DNA of 64,000 bases. Origin: Pseudocercospora fijiensis CIRAD86. Lineage: Eukaryota; Ascomycota; Dothideomycetes; Mycosphaerellales; Mycosphaerellaceae. This document shows positions 10,380-19,450 of this stretch, piece by piece (the first letter of the stretch is position 1; the number at the start of each line of letters is the position of its first letter). The notes under the pieces were generated by a model. It saw nothing but the letters and a program-made list of their open reading frames with translations, did no database searches and was not told where the DNA came from. The stretch covers positions 558,001-622,000 of the forward strand of contig NW_006921543.1 of assembly GCF_000340215.1 (NCBI RefSeq), in the 5' to 3' direction. Made by a program: the position numbers and the translations under genes.

Positions 10380-11474
10380 ATGGCAAAGTTATGCAAACAC
10401 AAATGCAAGGACAAAAGGAACTGTAGCCACCCGGTCTGCTGTAAGCAACATCTGGGCTTGACGCCTGCGAGCACCGGTCCGGCTCCAGGTCCTACAAGCA
10501 CTCCGGCAACGGCATCTCGACGGCGACGAAAAGCTCCGGCATCTGAAGCGTATGTAGGGCCGCTACGATTCCTTTACGAGTGGCCCGGCGCCGAGGAAGT
10601 AATCAACACCAATGAGCTGCTCGAGCTGGTAATTACATTCCTTGCGCCGCATGAAATCATTCGCTGTAGACAGGTCGATCGGCACTGGCAAGCCGTCATT
10701 GACAATGCCGAGTCCAAGGAGATGCGTACGGCGTTGTTCTTGGAAGCAGAACCATATAATGGCAAAACAGTCAGAGCAGACCCAGAAGATGCACGCGAGG
10801 GTAAACTGCTTTTGACCGACGTGTTTCCCAACACAGCTCTCTTCCAAGGCGTGTACAAGAACAAGGACAGCAAAAATTTAGAGAAGCTCAGATTCAAGTA
10901 CAGTCCAGATACATTCTCAGAAGACGAACCAATGCTAGATATGTTCCTCACTCAGCCACCAGTCCGGACCATGCAAGGATCCTGGCAATTCTACAAATTC
11001 TCACATCCCAATGGTCCGCGTGAAGCTCGCTTGGACAAATACAGTAACAACACGAACCGGTGGTATCGGGAAGACGGACGATGGCCTTTCAGAAACGATC
11101 GTGGTCTGCGCTATCGAGATGTTGTAAATTATCTCAACGCATTCGCTACTAAGGGACTTGGTGAAGGGTATGGGACAGATCTCTGGAGAACTTTCCTCTT
11201 CAGTCGACCAGAGACGGGGATTGTGGTTCCGAGAGTGCCAGGCTGGATCAAGCGTCGAACCGAGACGTGGGAGGACGATGATGCGTGGAGGAAGTTTCAG
11301 AAGAGGCATAAACGGGACTGGACGGCGGCAGAGCGAGCGAGGCAAGGGCTGCCACCGCCGTCGCGCAAGAGGAAACGAAAGACAGAGGAAGAAGACGAGG
11401 TGGAGGAGGTGGAGGAGGAGCAGCAAGTGGTCGCTGAAGACGTTGAAGAGGACGACTTCAACGAGGGAGATTGA
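10380..11474 (+). CDS. F-box protein with N-terminal Cys/His knuckle
   Basis: A single exon of 364 aa, with ATG at 10380 in a good context (ACCATGG). Residues 5-24 (CKHKCKDKRNCSHPVCCKQH) place five Cys and three His in a pattern like a small zinc knuckle. It resembles the C-terminal motif remembered from Mer3/HFM1 helicases. A basic low-complexity linker follows, then an F-box-like helix pair near 76-115 (NELLELVITFLAPHEIIRCRQVDRHW). F-box proteins link substrates to Skp1-Cullin E3 ligases. The C-terminus has RKRKRK followed by a long Glu/Asp tail, suggesting a nuclear protein. The substrate is unknown. F-box genes of this layout are multicopy in Dothideomycetes. Confidence 0.75.
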   Translation: MAKLCKHKCKDKRNCSHPVCCKQHLGLTPASTGPAPGPTSTPATASRRRRKAPASEAYVGPLRFLYEWPGAEEVINTNELLELVITFLAPHEIIRCRQVDRHWQAVIDNAESKEMRTALFLEAEPYNGKTVRADPEDAREGKLLLTDVFPNTALFQGVYKNKDSKNLEKLRFKYSPDTFSEDEPMLDMFLTQPPVRTMQGSWQFYKFSHPNGPREARLDKYSNNTNRWYREDGRWPFRNDRGLRYRDVVNYLNAFATKGLGEGYGTDLWRTFLFSRPETGIVVPRVPGWIKRRTETWEDDDAWRKFQKRHKRDWTAAERARQGLPPPSRKRKRKTEEEDEVEEVEEEQQVVAEDVEEDDFNEGD

Positions 11475-12668
11475 AGCGCCATGGTCTCCTCACATTAGCA
11501 TGTGCTCCGGCCGTATCGAAATTGTAGAACTAACACATGCAACCAAGTGGTTTGCTTGTCCCATTTAATTGTCTAGGCGGGTAAGCATGGCTTGAAGGTT
11601 TGCTCATGAGCAGCAAACGAGTGAGGCGCCTTGTTATCACGCACATTTCCGTTGAATCGCGCTTTCCAGCTCGCTGTATTCCATTAGTCCCGGGATTGAT
11701 CTCGTCCTACCTTCTCCGCCATCGACTTCGGGAATTCCGTCATACGTCCATAGGCTTCGAAACGAGAGATGAGTTCGGACTCCGGAGCTAACGACAAGGC
11801 TGCAATGATTATGCATGATGCTCGTATCATATGCGCTTGTGTCGGTCATTGATCAGAGTGCTTTCCCATACGGTATACCACGGAAAATCGCAGAAAATCG
11901 TGACCTTCATTCGTCGAGGACCTCCCGGCTACGACATTTTTCATCGAAGTACGATTGATTTGATGACAGCCCGAGCAAAATATAAACATGAAAGAACTAA
12001 GCTTCGGCGCTTGACATGGGTCGGCATGTTGGTATCTCGTTCATGCAAGTTGCAAGCACACGTGCGAATCGGCTCTGGTTCCGTACTGCCAGAACTGCAG
12101 CATCGCATTCGCACCGCTCTCCAAGGCTATTGGAAAGGAGGAAGACCATTCCATGTGTCTTGTCATAATGACCAGCCTGCTTTGGTATGCCCAGTCCTGC
12201 TTTGCGGGGTTTGGTGACCTGGGCGTGGTCGTCAGCAACCCTGTTTCGAAGGTGACATTGTGTGTACCTCACGGCTAAGCGCCGAGGGATCGTGAGGCGC
12301 TGAAGGAGCTGGCTATGAAGAACGAAGTCGTGGTAGTCGCGTGTGGTCGAGCCCCGCTTGCCGTTTGCAGGCCGCTTGTCACAGGACGCTCGCTATACGG
12401 AAGAGACATCCGTGCTCTTTGGATCACAAGCAAGTCTTCACGAGCTAAACGCATGAGTGAACACGCAAGCAAGCGGAATCGACCGCTTCACTCACGCGCA
12501 GGGGCTTATTCCATGAAAACTTACCAACTGCGCCATTCTTAAAAGAGCATTTTCAACCTTGCAGGTACTTGGACACAACCATCCGCACCTCCAGCTGCCA
12601 CCAAACTTAACCACATTCGACCCTCGAAATCCCAATACTGTACACATCAAGATAGGCGTACCGCGACC
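11475..12668. other. Intergenic region of 1.2 kb
   Basis: Several frames of 60-130 codons exist on both strands, but none has a domain, intron signals or a good start. It probably holds the F-box 3'UTR and the SDR promoter. I see no RNA gene. Confidence 0.5.
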
Positions 12669-13865
12669 ATGAGTAGCGCTAGACTCTCGACCCTTGGCCT
12701 GCGGATTACGCTCCGGTCCAGTAAGACGGCTGGCACTGCACCATCGCGGCTCTTGAATCGTCGAGCACCGCAATGGCCAATCACTTCCGCATATCTTCTC
12801 TCAGCCACAGAGAAGTCTTACTCAACTAACCCTCGACCAATCAACGCGCCGTCGTCCTTTACCAACCAGCGCAAAGACTCGAAGATTGCCTTGTCTAAGG
12901 CACCAAATTCGCCTGCGCCACCTGGATTCGATGTCACAGGAAGAGTGTATGCTGTTACCGGCGGGGGTAGAGGCCTCGGACTGACTATCGCCTCTTACCT
13001 TGCGAAACTAGGCGCGCACGTATACTGTCTTGATGTACTCCACATCCCTGCGGCTGAGTTCTTCGAGACGAAGGAGCTGGTCGATAATTCTGCCGGCTGC
13101 GGTAGCCTGAATTACCATCATCTGGATGTCCGCGATGCTCAGGAGCAGGAAAAGGTCTTCGCCGAGATTGCGGACCAGCATCAACGCTTCGATGGTCTTG
13201 TAGCTGCAGCGGCAATCCAGCACATCTGTCGGGCTTTGGAGTATCCGCCGGAGAAGATCACTGAGGTAGGTATGTGAGAACATGTGCTGATCGCGACTAA
13301 CGCGCTTCTCAGATGCTGGAAGTCAACGTCAAGGGAGTCCACCTTACCGCTACAGCTGCCGCCAAGCAGATGATTAAGTATGACTGCCCAGGCTCGATCG
13401 TACTCGTAGCATCCATGAGCGGCTTCATCTCGAACAAGGGCCTCTCGTGCAGCGTCTACAATGCATCCAAGGCCGCTGTCATCTCCCTCGGGCGCAGCTT
13501 TGCCGACCAGTGGTCTAAGGCTGTCGGTGGCAAGCCAATTCGGGTGAACAGCTTGTGTCCAGGGAATATCATGACTCCGGTATGGACCCTTGGATGGAAA
13601 GGTCGAACTATTGCTGACCCTGCGAATAGATGGTTCAAAAGAATATCGAGGATGAGCCGCATCTCAAGAAGCTCTGGGAGGAAAGCAATATGTTGGGCCG
13701 CATCTCCCAGCCAGAAGAGTTCACTGGTGCGGTTTTGTTCATGCTCTCTGATGCGTCCTCTTTCATGACCGGCGCCTCTCTCTTGGTCGATGGTAAGCCT
13801 TGCAGAAGCCCTTGCCGATTTCTCGCTGCTAACGCAATCGTGCAGCCGGCTACACCGCGTGGTAA
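12669..13865 (+). CDS. Short-chain dehydrogenase/reductase, probably mitochondrial
   Basis: Exons are 12669-13265, 13313-13579, 13630-13792 and 13846-13865, giving 348 aa. The three introns (47, 50, 53 bp) have GT/AG ends and CTAAC/CTGAC branches. The first 85 residues are Arg/Ser-rich without acidic residues near the start (RLSTLGLRITLRSS), like a mitochondrial presequence. The Rossmann motif TGGGRGLG is at 97-104, the active site is Ser235 with YNASK (Tyr248, Lys252), and NVKG holds the structural Asn203. The end is VDAGYTAW, typical of the polyol-dehydrogenase-like classical SDR group (D-arabinitol or sorbose reductase-like). The cofactor is likely NAD(H), given Asp122 after the second strand. 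The substrate is not decidable. Confidence 0.9.
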
Positions 13866-14188
13866 ACAGACTCCTCCACGATCTGCAAATCTTTCATTTT
13901 GTGAGAGCGCGGTATGTGTATGGCCCTGTGTCTTCTTCGACTTCTTTCTACGCATTTTCAGGCGCAATCCCGACACGGCTGGGTATATGAGGATTGGATT
14001 CGAGCATCACGGCGCTGACAGGAAGATGGAGCAGTGAGGTCTCCTGTCGAAAGGACTGAGAGTCATGATTCGTTGAAACATTTATAGTTTGGCGCTTTCT
14101 ACTTTGGAAGCTAGCGCCAAGATGATTGTCTTGGTCCGAGGTCTTCATTCCCATCACACTTTTCGCTTTTCATCCTTCTCCACCGACG
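13866..14188. other. Convergent intergenic region
   Basis: 323 bp between the SDR gene (+) and the secreted protein gene (-). Nothing further is recognised. Confidence 0.5.
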
Positions 14189-14950
14189 TCAACGATCACG
14201 CAGCGTGCGGTAGAGGACAGAATCAACCAAGAGATCCGGAACAGGCAAATTTAGCAGGTCCACCGCCGAGAATGTGTAGTTCGAGCATGCGTATCCTGCA
14301 TCTCGGGCCGGATCGCCTTGGTGGAAGCTCATGCTATTGTTCATGTTCGGGATATAGGTGACATCGTAGTCGAACTCCTGAGTCTGGCCATCAATAAGAT
14401 CTCCGGTTGGCTTACACTGTGCCTTCACGGTGATCTTGCAGTCTCCAGGGACGGCCTGGGGTGCGAGCGCTGAGGAATTGCGCACCGTGCAACCATAGTG
14501 GAAGGAGTACAGATTGCCGAATGGGTACTGTGCTGGTGGACCGGGGGCAACACCGTCCGAGTATCCAAAGGTAACGATTCCTGATTTCCCAGCGCCGACA
14601 CTGGCGTCGTTCGGCTTGGAGAATGGCTCGACGTGTGGCAGCGGTGATGGCCCGCCTGCAACAACAGTGAAGCCTTGCCATTTGGCAGACTTGTAGATCC
14701 CTACAGGCTGGCCAGCCTGGATTTCATCGAACTGGGAAATGTCAGTGGGTTGTAGCGAAGACATCTGGGGATGCGGTCTTACTGTGGCATTGAGCGGCGA
14801 GCATTGGACTGGACCGGTGCTGGAGATCTCGCCTCCGCAGACATCGCATTGCCACTGAGGGATGTTGAATTCCTGGCAGTAACTCTGAGCTTCTGCAGTC
14901 GACAGTACGCCGATGCTCAGCAGAGCGAGAAGGTTCTTGAGGTCTTTCAT
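14189..14950 (-). CDS. Secreted cysteine-containing protein (8 Cys)
   Basis: The 762-bp frame is open throughout. A 51-bp stretch (14782-14732) has donor GTAAGA, branch ACTGAC and acceptor TCCCAG, so it is most likely an in-frame intron. Exons are then 14950-14783 and 14731-14189, giving 236 aa. The N-terminus (LLALLSIGVLSTAEAQ) is a clear signal peptide, probably cut after AEA near residue 21. The mature protein has eight cysteines, four of them in the first 40 residues (YC, QCDVC, VQC), and several N-x-S/T sites. No GPI signal or membrane helix is seen at the C-terminus. No enzyme family is recognised; it may be an apoplastic or cell-wall protein. Confidence 0.7.
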   Translation of the reverse strand: MKDLKNLLALLSIGVLSTAEAQSYCQEFNIPQWQCDVCGGEISSTGPVQCSPLNATVRPHPQMSSLQPTDISQFDEIQAGQPVGIYKSAKWQGFTVVAGGPSPLPHVEPFSKPNDASVGAGKSGIVTFGYSDGVAPGPPAQYPFGNLYSFHYGCTVRNSSALAPQAVPGDCKITVKAQCKPTGDLIDGQTQEFDYDVTYIPNMNNSMSFHQGDPARDAGYACSNYTFSAVDLLNLPVPDLLVDSVLYRTLRDR

Positions 14951-15783
14951 GATGAGTGCGTTCTGTGCTCCGTTGACCCTCTAAGCAGCTGCGAACGAAA
15001 GACATATTATAGAGGCATTGATGCCTCGGAGCGCTCGGTATTCTATCACTTACTGATTTTGCTTTGCTAGTTACAACTATAGCAGTGTGCCTGCATCCAA
15101 AACTACCAGAAGAGGCATATAGTTTCTTCTAGCTGGAGATCGACACTTTTGGTTGTACCCGCCAGCAAAGCCTTAAATTCGAACCCGAGAGACATGCCGA
15201 GGCTGCTCAGATTTACACAGATGCCTTCTCAGCGATCACCTGCCGGAAAATGATTCTGTGTTCACTGCCATGGCCTAGGTTTGGCGATGCAAAGCTGTGC
15301 ATGCACCTTCTGCAGGACTCTTCCAGGTTGAGGTCGGGAAGCCAAAGACCTATTCTCGACGTGACTCTGGAGCACGACAGGTCATTTGCTGGACAGTATT
15401 AGTCTCACATTGATATTGCAAAACATGTGCTTTGTCCTGCTTCCGTGGGCAACGATATCGAAGCTGCGTAATGAAGGCAAGTTACATGTAAGCTTCTCAT
15501 ATTCGATGGTTCACACGACTCCCACGTGGACAGTCGCAAGTTGCAAACGAGCCATGTGCGGATGCGGGTCGCCGAGTATCACGAACGGAGGCCTGCATTC
15601 GGCGCAAACGAGACCCCAAGCACAACGAGATGTGTTGAAAATGACAAGTCAAAGAGGCCCGTCAACTTGTATACATCTTTCTCAGCATATCGCCTGCCTT
15701 GCTTCCTTCCTTTGCGATCTCCGAAAGCAAATTCCCACCGCGGTTCCTCTGACTTTGTCATTTAACTTCCTCTGGTGAACAAG
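14951..15783. other. Divergent intergenic region of 0.8 kb
   Basis: This lies between the secreted-protein gene (-) and the hypothetical gene (+) and presumably holds both promoters. Overlapping frames on both strands are short and unsupported. Confidence 0.5.
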
Positions 15784-16674
15784 ATGGCATTCAGAGTCTC
15801 CTCCAAGAAGCCAGCCATGCGATTCCAAAACGCTGCCCGACAACAGCGGAGTCTGCCCAGCGTACATCACCACAAGACTAGTGGTAAAGTCAAGAACCAC
15901 AAGCCAAAGGCGGACAAAGGAGTTCTGTATCTCCGGCAAGGAGAGGGCGGTATCTTTACTCTTCCAGTAAAATGCGAGTCGGAGGAAGGTCAGATTTTCA
16001 ACACGACCAAGATTGGCACGACTGGCTGCATCACATGCGTAGGCGTCTACATACCGATCGACGAAAATCGCTGCTTCGCCGCTCACCTTGATGGCCGCCT
16101 CGAGTTACCCGACAGGATGACGGAAATGAAGATGTTCCAGGTGCCAAACAATTTTGAAGTCTCATGCAGGAACGCGGTTCGATGGTGCCTGGACCGAACA
16201 TTTGAAGGCATGCAAGGAGATGTTGAGACAATCCGTACAAGGCAAGATCTGAAAGACAGAGCAATCGTGATCTGTCCATGGCAAACAGTCGGAGGTCAGA
16301 AAGCAACGGGTCACCATTTCATCAAAGCGCTCTGCGAGTATTTCCTTCTGGACGAGACCAAGGTCGTGAATAAGCAACTATGTCATGGCTTCGTCGTCGA
16401 CCACACGGATCACTCGACGCAAAGCGTACAGTTTCTGGGATGGAATCGTCCCGGTCCAAGCGAGAGCGATTTCGACAACATGGTCGAGATCGCGAGCAAA
16501 ATTACCAAGTCCACATTCCATGAGAACTGGCGCAAAGTCTTCCGTGTGACGTGGGAGTACGTTATGCCAGATACTCTGGGATGGATGCTGGGTATACAGC
16601 AAGACGGATCGGACGGAGTGCCTTGGCAAATCACTGGATACGAAGGCGGAAAGTGGACGAGAGGCGTACCATAA
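15784..16674 (+). CDS. Conserved hypothetical protein with CheD-like Cys...His pattern
   Basis: A single exon of 296 aa. The in-frame GTG at 15775 is ignored in favour of the ATG at 15784. The N-terminal 45 residues are basic (SSKKPAMRF, KVKNHKPKADKG). Residues 80-110 read TGCITCVGVYIPIDENRCFA then AHLDGRLELPD. Cys85 and His101 are 16 residues apart around a V-G-V-Y-x-P strand and an A-H, which resembles the CheD glutamine deamidase active site. A second conserved-looking block, AIVICPWQTVGGQKATGHHF, follows. No orthologous family is named with confidence; catalysis is inference only. Confidence 0.65.
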   Translation: MAFRVSSKKPAMRFQNAARQQRSLPSVHHHKTSGKVKNHKPKADKGVLYLRQGEGGIFTLPVKCESEEGQIFNTTKIGTTGCITCVGVYIPIDENRCFAAHLDGRLELPDRMTEMKMFQVPNNFEVSCRNAVRWCLDRTFEGMQGDVETIRTRQDLKDRAIVICPWQTVGGQKATGHHFIKALCEYFLLDETKVVNKQLCHGFVVDHTDHSTQSVQFLGWNRPGPSESDFDNMVEIASKITKSTFHENWRKVFRVTWEYVMPDTLGWMLGIQQDGSDGVPWQITGYEGGKWTRGVP

Positions 16675-17151
16675 CCACGGCAATACGCGGCTCGACAGAC
16701 ATGGCCGTCATGGCGTCAGGTCAGTACGGACTGTGACTCCTCATTACCATCGCTCTGCTTATTCGAATAAGAACAGCATGGCAATCTAAGACCAGGTCTT
16801 TACAGTTGGAGTGTATCGACTACTCGCCTGTACGCCAGCTCCCTAAACTTTCCGTCATACTGCAACACTTGCAGACCGACCTGCACGGCATTGAAGCGAA
16901 AATTCCGTCGAAGTGGCTGTAGCTGGCCACTTCGAGTAGCTTAGCCTCATTTTAGGCTTGGCGTCACCATGATTGGACAGCTTGACACGACACGAGACCC
17001 TATCGCAGCCGGCCGACATCGCCTTCAAAGGCCGAATCAAACTACTGCTATCGACAAGCTTGATGTATTGTAGTACATCCACCACAGCAGGAATATTCCT
17101 CCATCTGCTTTGTCCGCGTTGCTCACTTCCAGAACTGCAGAGTCTGTCAAG
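16675..17151. other. Intergenic DNA before the transposon block
   Basis: Normal dinucleotide composition with CpA and TpG present. Only short unsupported frames are seen. Confidence 0.5.
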
Positions 17152-17334
17152 ATGGAAGCTCAAGTCTGCACCCCAGATGCCGCTTAAGATGCACTTAATG
17201 CTGCAATTAAGGCTATTCTAGCCGAAGAAATCGATGCAACGTTCAAATCCAGCAGCATTGGTACTTTAGAGTCGTATTTCAAGCCCCTAGATCCCCTAGT
17301 GCTAACTCTACAGACCTTATAAACCTCTAGTAGT
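17152..17334 (+). pseudogene. Gene fragment at the RIP border, cut by a hAT end
   Basis: From the ATG at 17152 the frame reads MEAQVCTPDAA, one TAA, then DALNAAIKAILAEEIDATFK and on to ESYFKPLDP, before it meets the degenerate hAT end near 17311. The single stop is a TAA that could be a CAA changed by RIP (DAAQDAL). The composition looks coding, but no family is recognised. It may be the remnant of a host gene truncated by the transposon, with RIP leaking into its last 150 bp. Confidence 0.3.
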
Positions 17335-17820
17335 TCGGTTTAGAACTAGAAAAGTAGATATAGTTTAGTTCTAAAGTAGGGAAACTAGTTCCTAGTTCCG
17401 GTTCGGTTTCTCGGAACTATATAGAAAACTAGTTCGAACTAGGAAATTTGCCGGTTCCTCTATATATACTACTCTTAATAACTACTAGCTATACCTACTA
17501 GCTATATAGACTAGTCTACTATCTACTACTATATCGCAGTTACTCTAGTAATAGCCTATAGCTATTACCTAGCTATAGTTACTATACTAAATAATAAAAG
17601 CTTACCTACGTAACGTTATCTATCTAGCAACTTACAAATCTTATCTAAGACGTCGTACTCTTCTAACGTCCTATTCTTCGTAATATACTTCCCTACTAAG
17701 CCCTTCTATATTAAGAATTACTATCTAAGACTACGACTATAGCTCCTATAAAGCGTAAGAGACTTAATAATAGTAGTAAAGAAAGCGACTTACTAGTACT
17801 TACTAGCTCTAGTAAGAAGT
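17311..17820 (+). mobile_element. Degenerate hAT 5' end related to E1-E3
   Basis: The piece starts near CAGACC and shows CTAGTAGTTCGGTTT, then the subterminal words CTAGTTCCGGTTCGGTTT and AGTTCGAACTAG. Near 17597 it shares AAAAGCTTACCTACGTAACG with the 5' segment of E1-E3. The rest is missing: at about 17829 another element end begins. It is an old, diverged relative, interrupted or deleted. Confidence 0.55.
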
Positions 17821-17828
17821 AGAAAGCG

Positions 17829-18940
17829 TAGACCTCCTAGTAGTTCGGTTCGGTTTAGTTTAGTTCTAAAAGCCGGAACCGGAACTAGCCGTACGGTTCT
17901 AATACTAAGGAACTAGTTTTAGTTATAGTTCGAACTATAAAATCTACTAGTTTAGGAGATATAGAGAATAGTAGGAATTACGATAGAGAACACTACTTCT
18001 ATACGTTTATATAGACTCGTAGAGTCTTCTTTACTTAAGATCTTAAATACTAACTATATAGGGCTACTATTGTTTCTTTCTATTAAGACCTAGCCTTTCG
18101 AAACCCCTTCTCTTATACCTAAACAAAGATACTAAAGTACGATAGAACCTGTCTTAAGACTTTAATATCCTTGTCCTCTAGAGTAATACGCTTTACGTAG
18201 ATAGCGTAGAGGTTTATAGCTATAAAAAAGTTAGTAGATGTATATAGTATAGGGATGTAGGAAAGTACCTAAAAGGACTATAACTAGGAAGGCCTTAGTA
18301 GCCTCTTAAAGTGCCTTAGGTATGCCCTTCTATAGGCGAAGGTCTACTACTATATCCTAAGTAAGCTCGCGAACGAGACGAGAAAAAGGAGCTTTTAGAA
18401 TAGGAAGGTCTACTGTATATTAGTACCTTCGGATCTAACGTAGAGCGGTAGCTAGGAAACTATTAGTAGATAGTATTAGGTCTATCGGCTACGTATACCG
18501 GCTATAGGGTTCCCTAAAGGATAGAATAAAGCGGTCCCCGAGATCTATACTTTCGAGGCGTTAAGCTTCGTTAGCAAGATTAGAGATAGGGTATATATAT
18601 AAAGAGATAGGCGATAGAGGGAAAGAGAAGTTAAAGGCTTTATCTTCGTCCTCCTTGTTATCGTTAAAGGTTTTAGCTTAAGCGAGTTGTCCGATATACT
18701 AGTAGGCGAAGGAGTCTCGAGTACTAGATTAGTCGACTAGGTTAATAGAATCGAATGCTTATAAGTTAATTATAGTTACTTGTCGTCGACTAGCTCTTTC
18801 GGATAATTCTACTACTATAGCTACCGCTAGGGTCTTTTCGCTACTATTCGAGGGAGACTTATTAGTAGTATTAATAAGTTTACCTTAAGTCGAATTAATC
18901 TTACGTCGAGGCACTTTAGCCTATAGTATAGCTTTCTTAG
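17829..18940 (-). mobile_element. Second degenerate hAT end with an H3-B-type gene
   Basis: TAGACCTCCTAGTAGTTCGG at 17829-17848 matches the H3-B-side terminal repeat of the E elements, followed by GGTTTAGTTTAGTT-type subterminal repeats. An H3-like gene on the minus strand follows, as in E2. The inner boundary is not visible; the element has lost its transposase or is overlain by other remnants. Confidence 0.5.
18150..18920 (-). pseudogene. RIP-inactivated histone H3-like gene (H3-B type)
   Basis: Read on the minus strand from 18452 downward, the frame gives TALR-stop-IRRY, then APFSRLVRELT, then EATKAFLVIVLL. After a 49-bp intron (18268-18220: donor GTACTT, branch TACTAAC, acceptor TATAG) it resumes AINLYAIYVKRITLEDKDIK. 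This is the whole H3 fold from the alpha-N helix to the alpha-3 helix, and splicing restores the normal seven-residue loop. Upstream, a second intron-like segment with a CCGGC minisatellite separates it from a basic tail (KVPRRKINSTQGK near 18915). Both intron positions equal those of H3-B in E1. The stops are RIP-type. Confidence 0.7.
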
Positions 18941-19213
18941 TATCGACCGCGGAGTAATTAATAGGGACCGTAGGAAGAGTTTGTAAAGCTTAAGCGGACG
19001 ACGAGGCTTATATAAATATAAGTACTAATACTTTGCTTAGACCTACTTTAGGCTATTACGGTCTCGAAGGTCTACTGCCTAATAAAGGTTATAGATTTCC
19101 TTAGAAGAAAGCAGATTCTCTGTTCCTATTAGTAAAGTGCTTATACGAGATTGTACTAGCGCTATCTATAAATCTAGATAGAGAGGAAGCTAAGTATAAA
19201 GGATAAAAATAGT

Positions 19214-19450
19214 ATGTTTTTTCTTTCTTTCCGGCTATTAAGAACCGATATTCTAGATCCTGCTTTATCTAACCTTACTAGCAGAGATTACCGTATTATA
19301 GTATACCTACAAAACCCGAGTCTCTACAAAGTCGCTAAAAGGGATCGACTTTATAAGAATAAGCACGAGTTATATAAAGAAAGAAAGAAAGTAGTAAAGG
19401 GTAAAAAATTTGCGTTTTATCGAGATAGAAGGTACGAACCGCTCCGCTAA
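19214..19450 (+). pseudogene. Fragment possibly from a DUF3435/FluG-like recombinase-type protein
   Basis: An open frame of 78 codons reads DPALSNLTSRDYRIIVYLQN and later KRDRLYKNKHELYKERKKVV, and seems to continue past RIP stops to ICDFPDKDINIYVP. Such Arg/Lys-rich helices after a D-P-x-L segment are seen in the C-terminal part of fungal DUF3435 proteins, some of which are Starship-type tyrosine recombinases. The catalytic region is not visible. The assignment is weak and from remembered pattern only. Confidence 0.25.

Noticed and set aside
11831..12217. 128-codon plus-strand frame
   Set aside because: No motif, poor start context and an overlapping minus-strand frame of similar quality.
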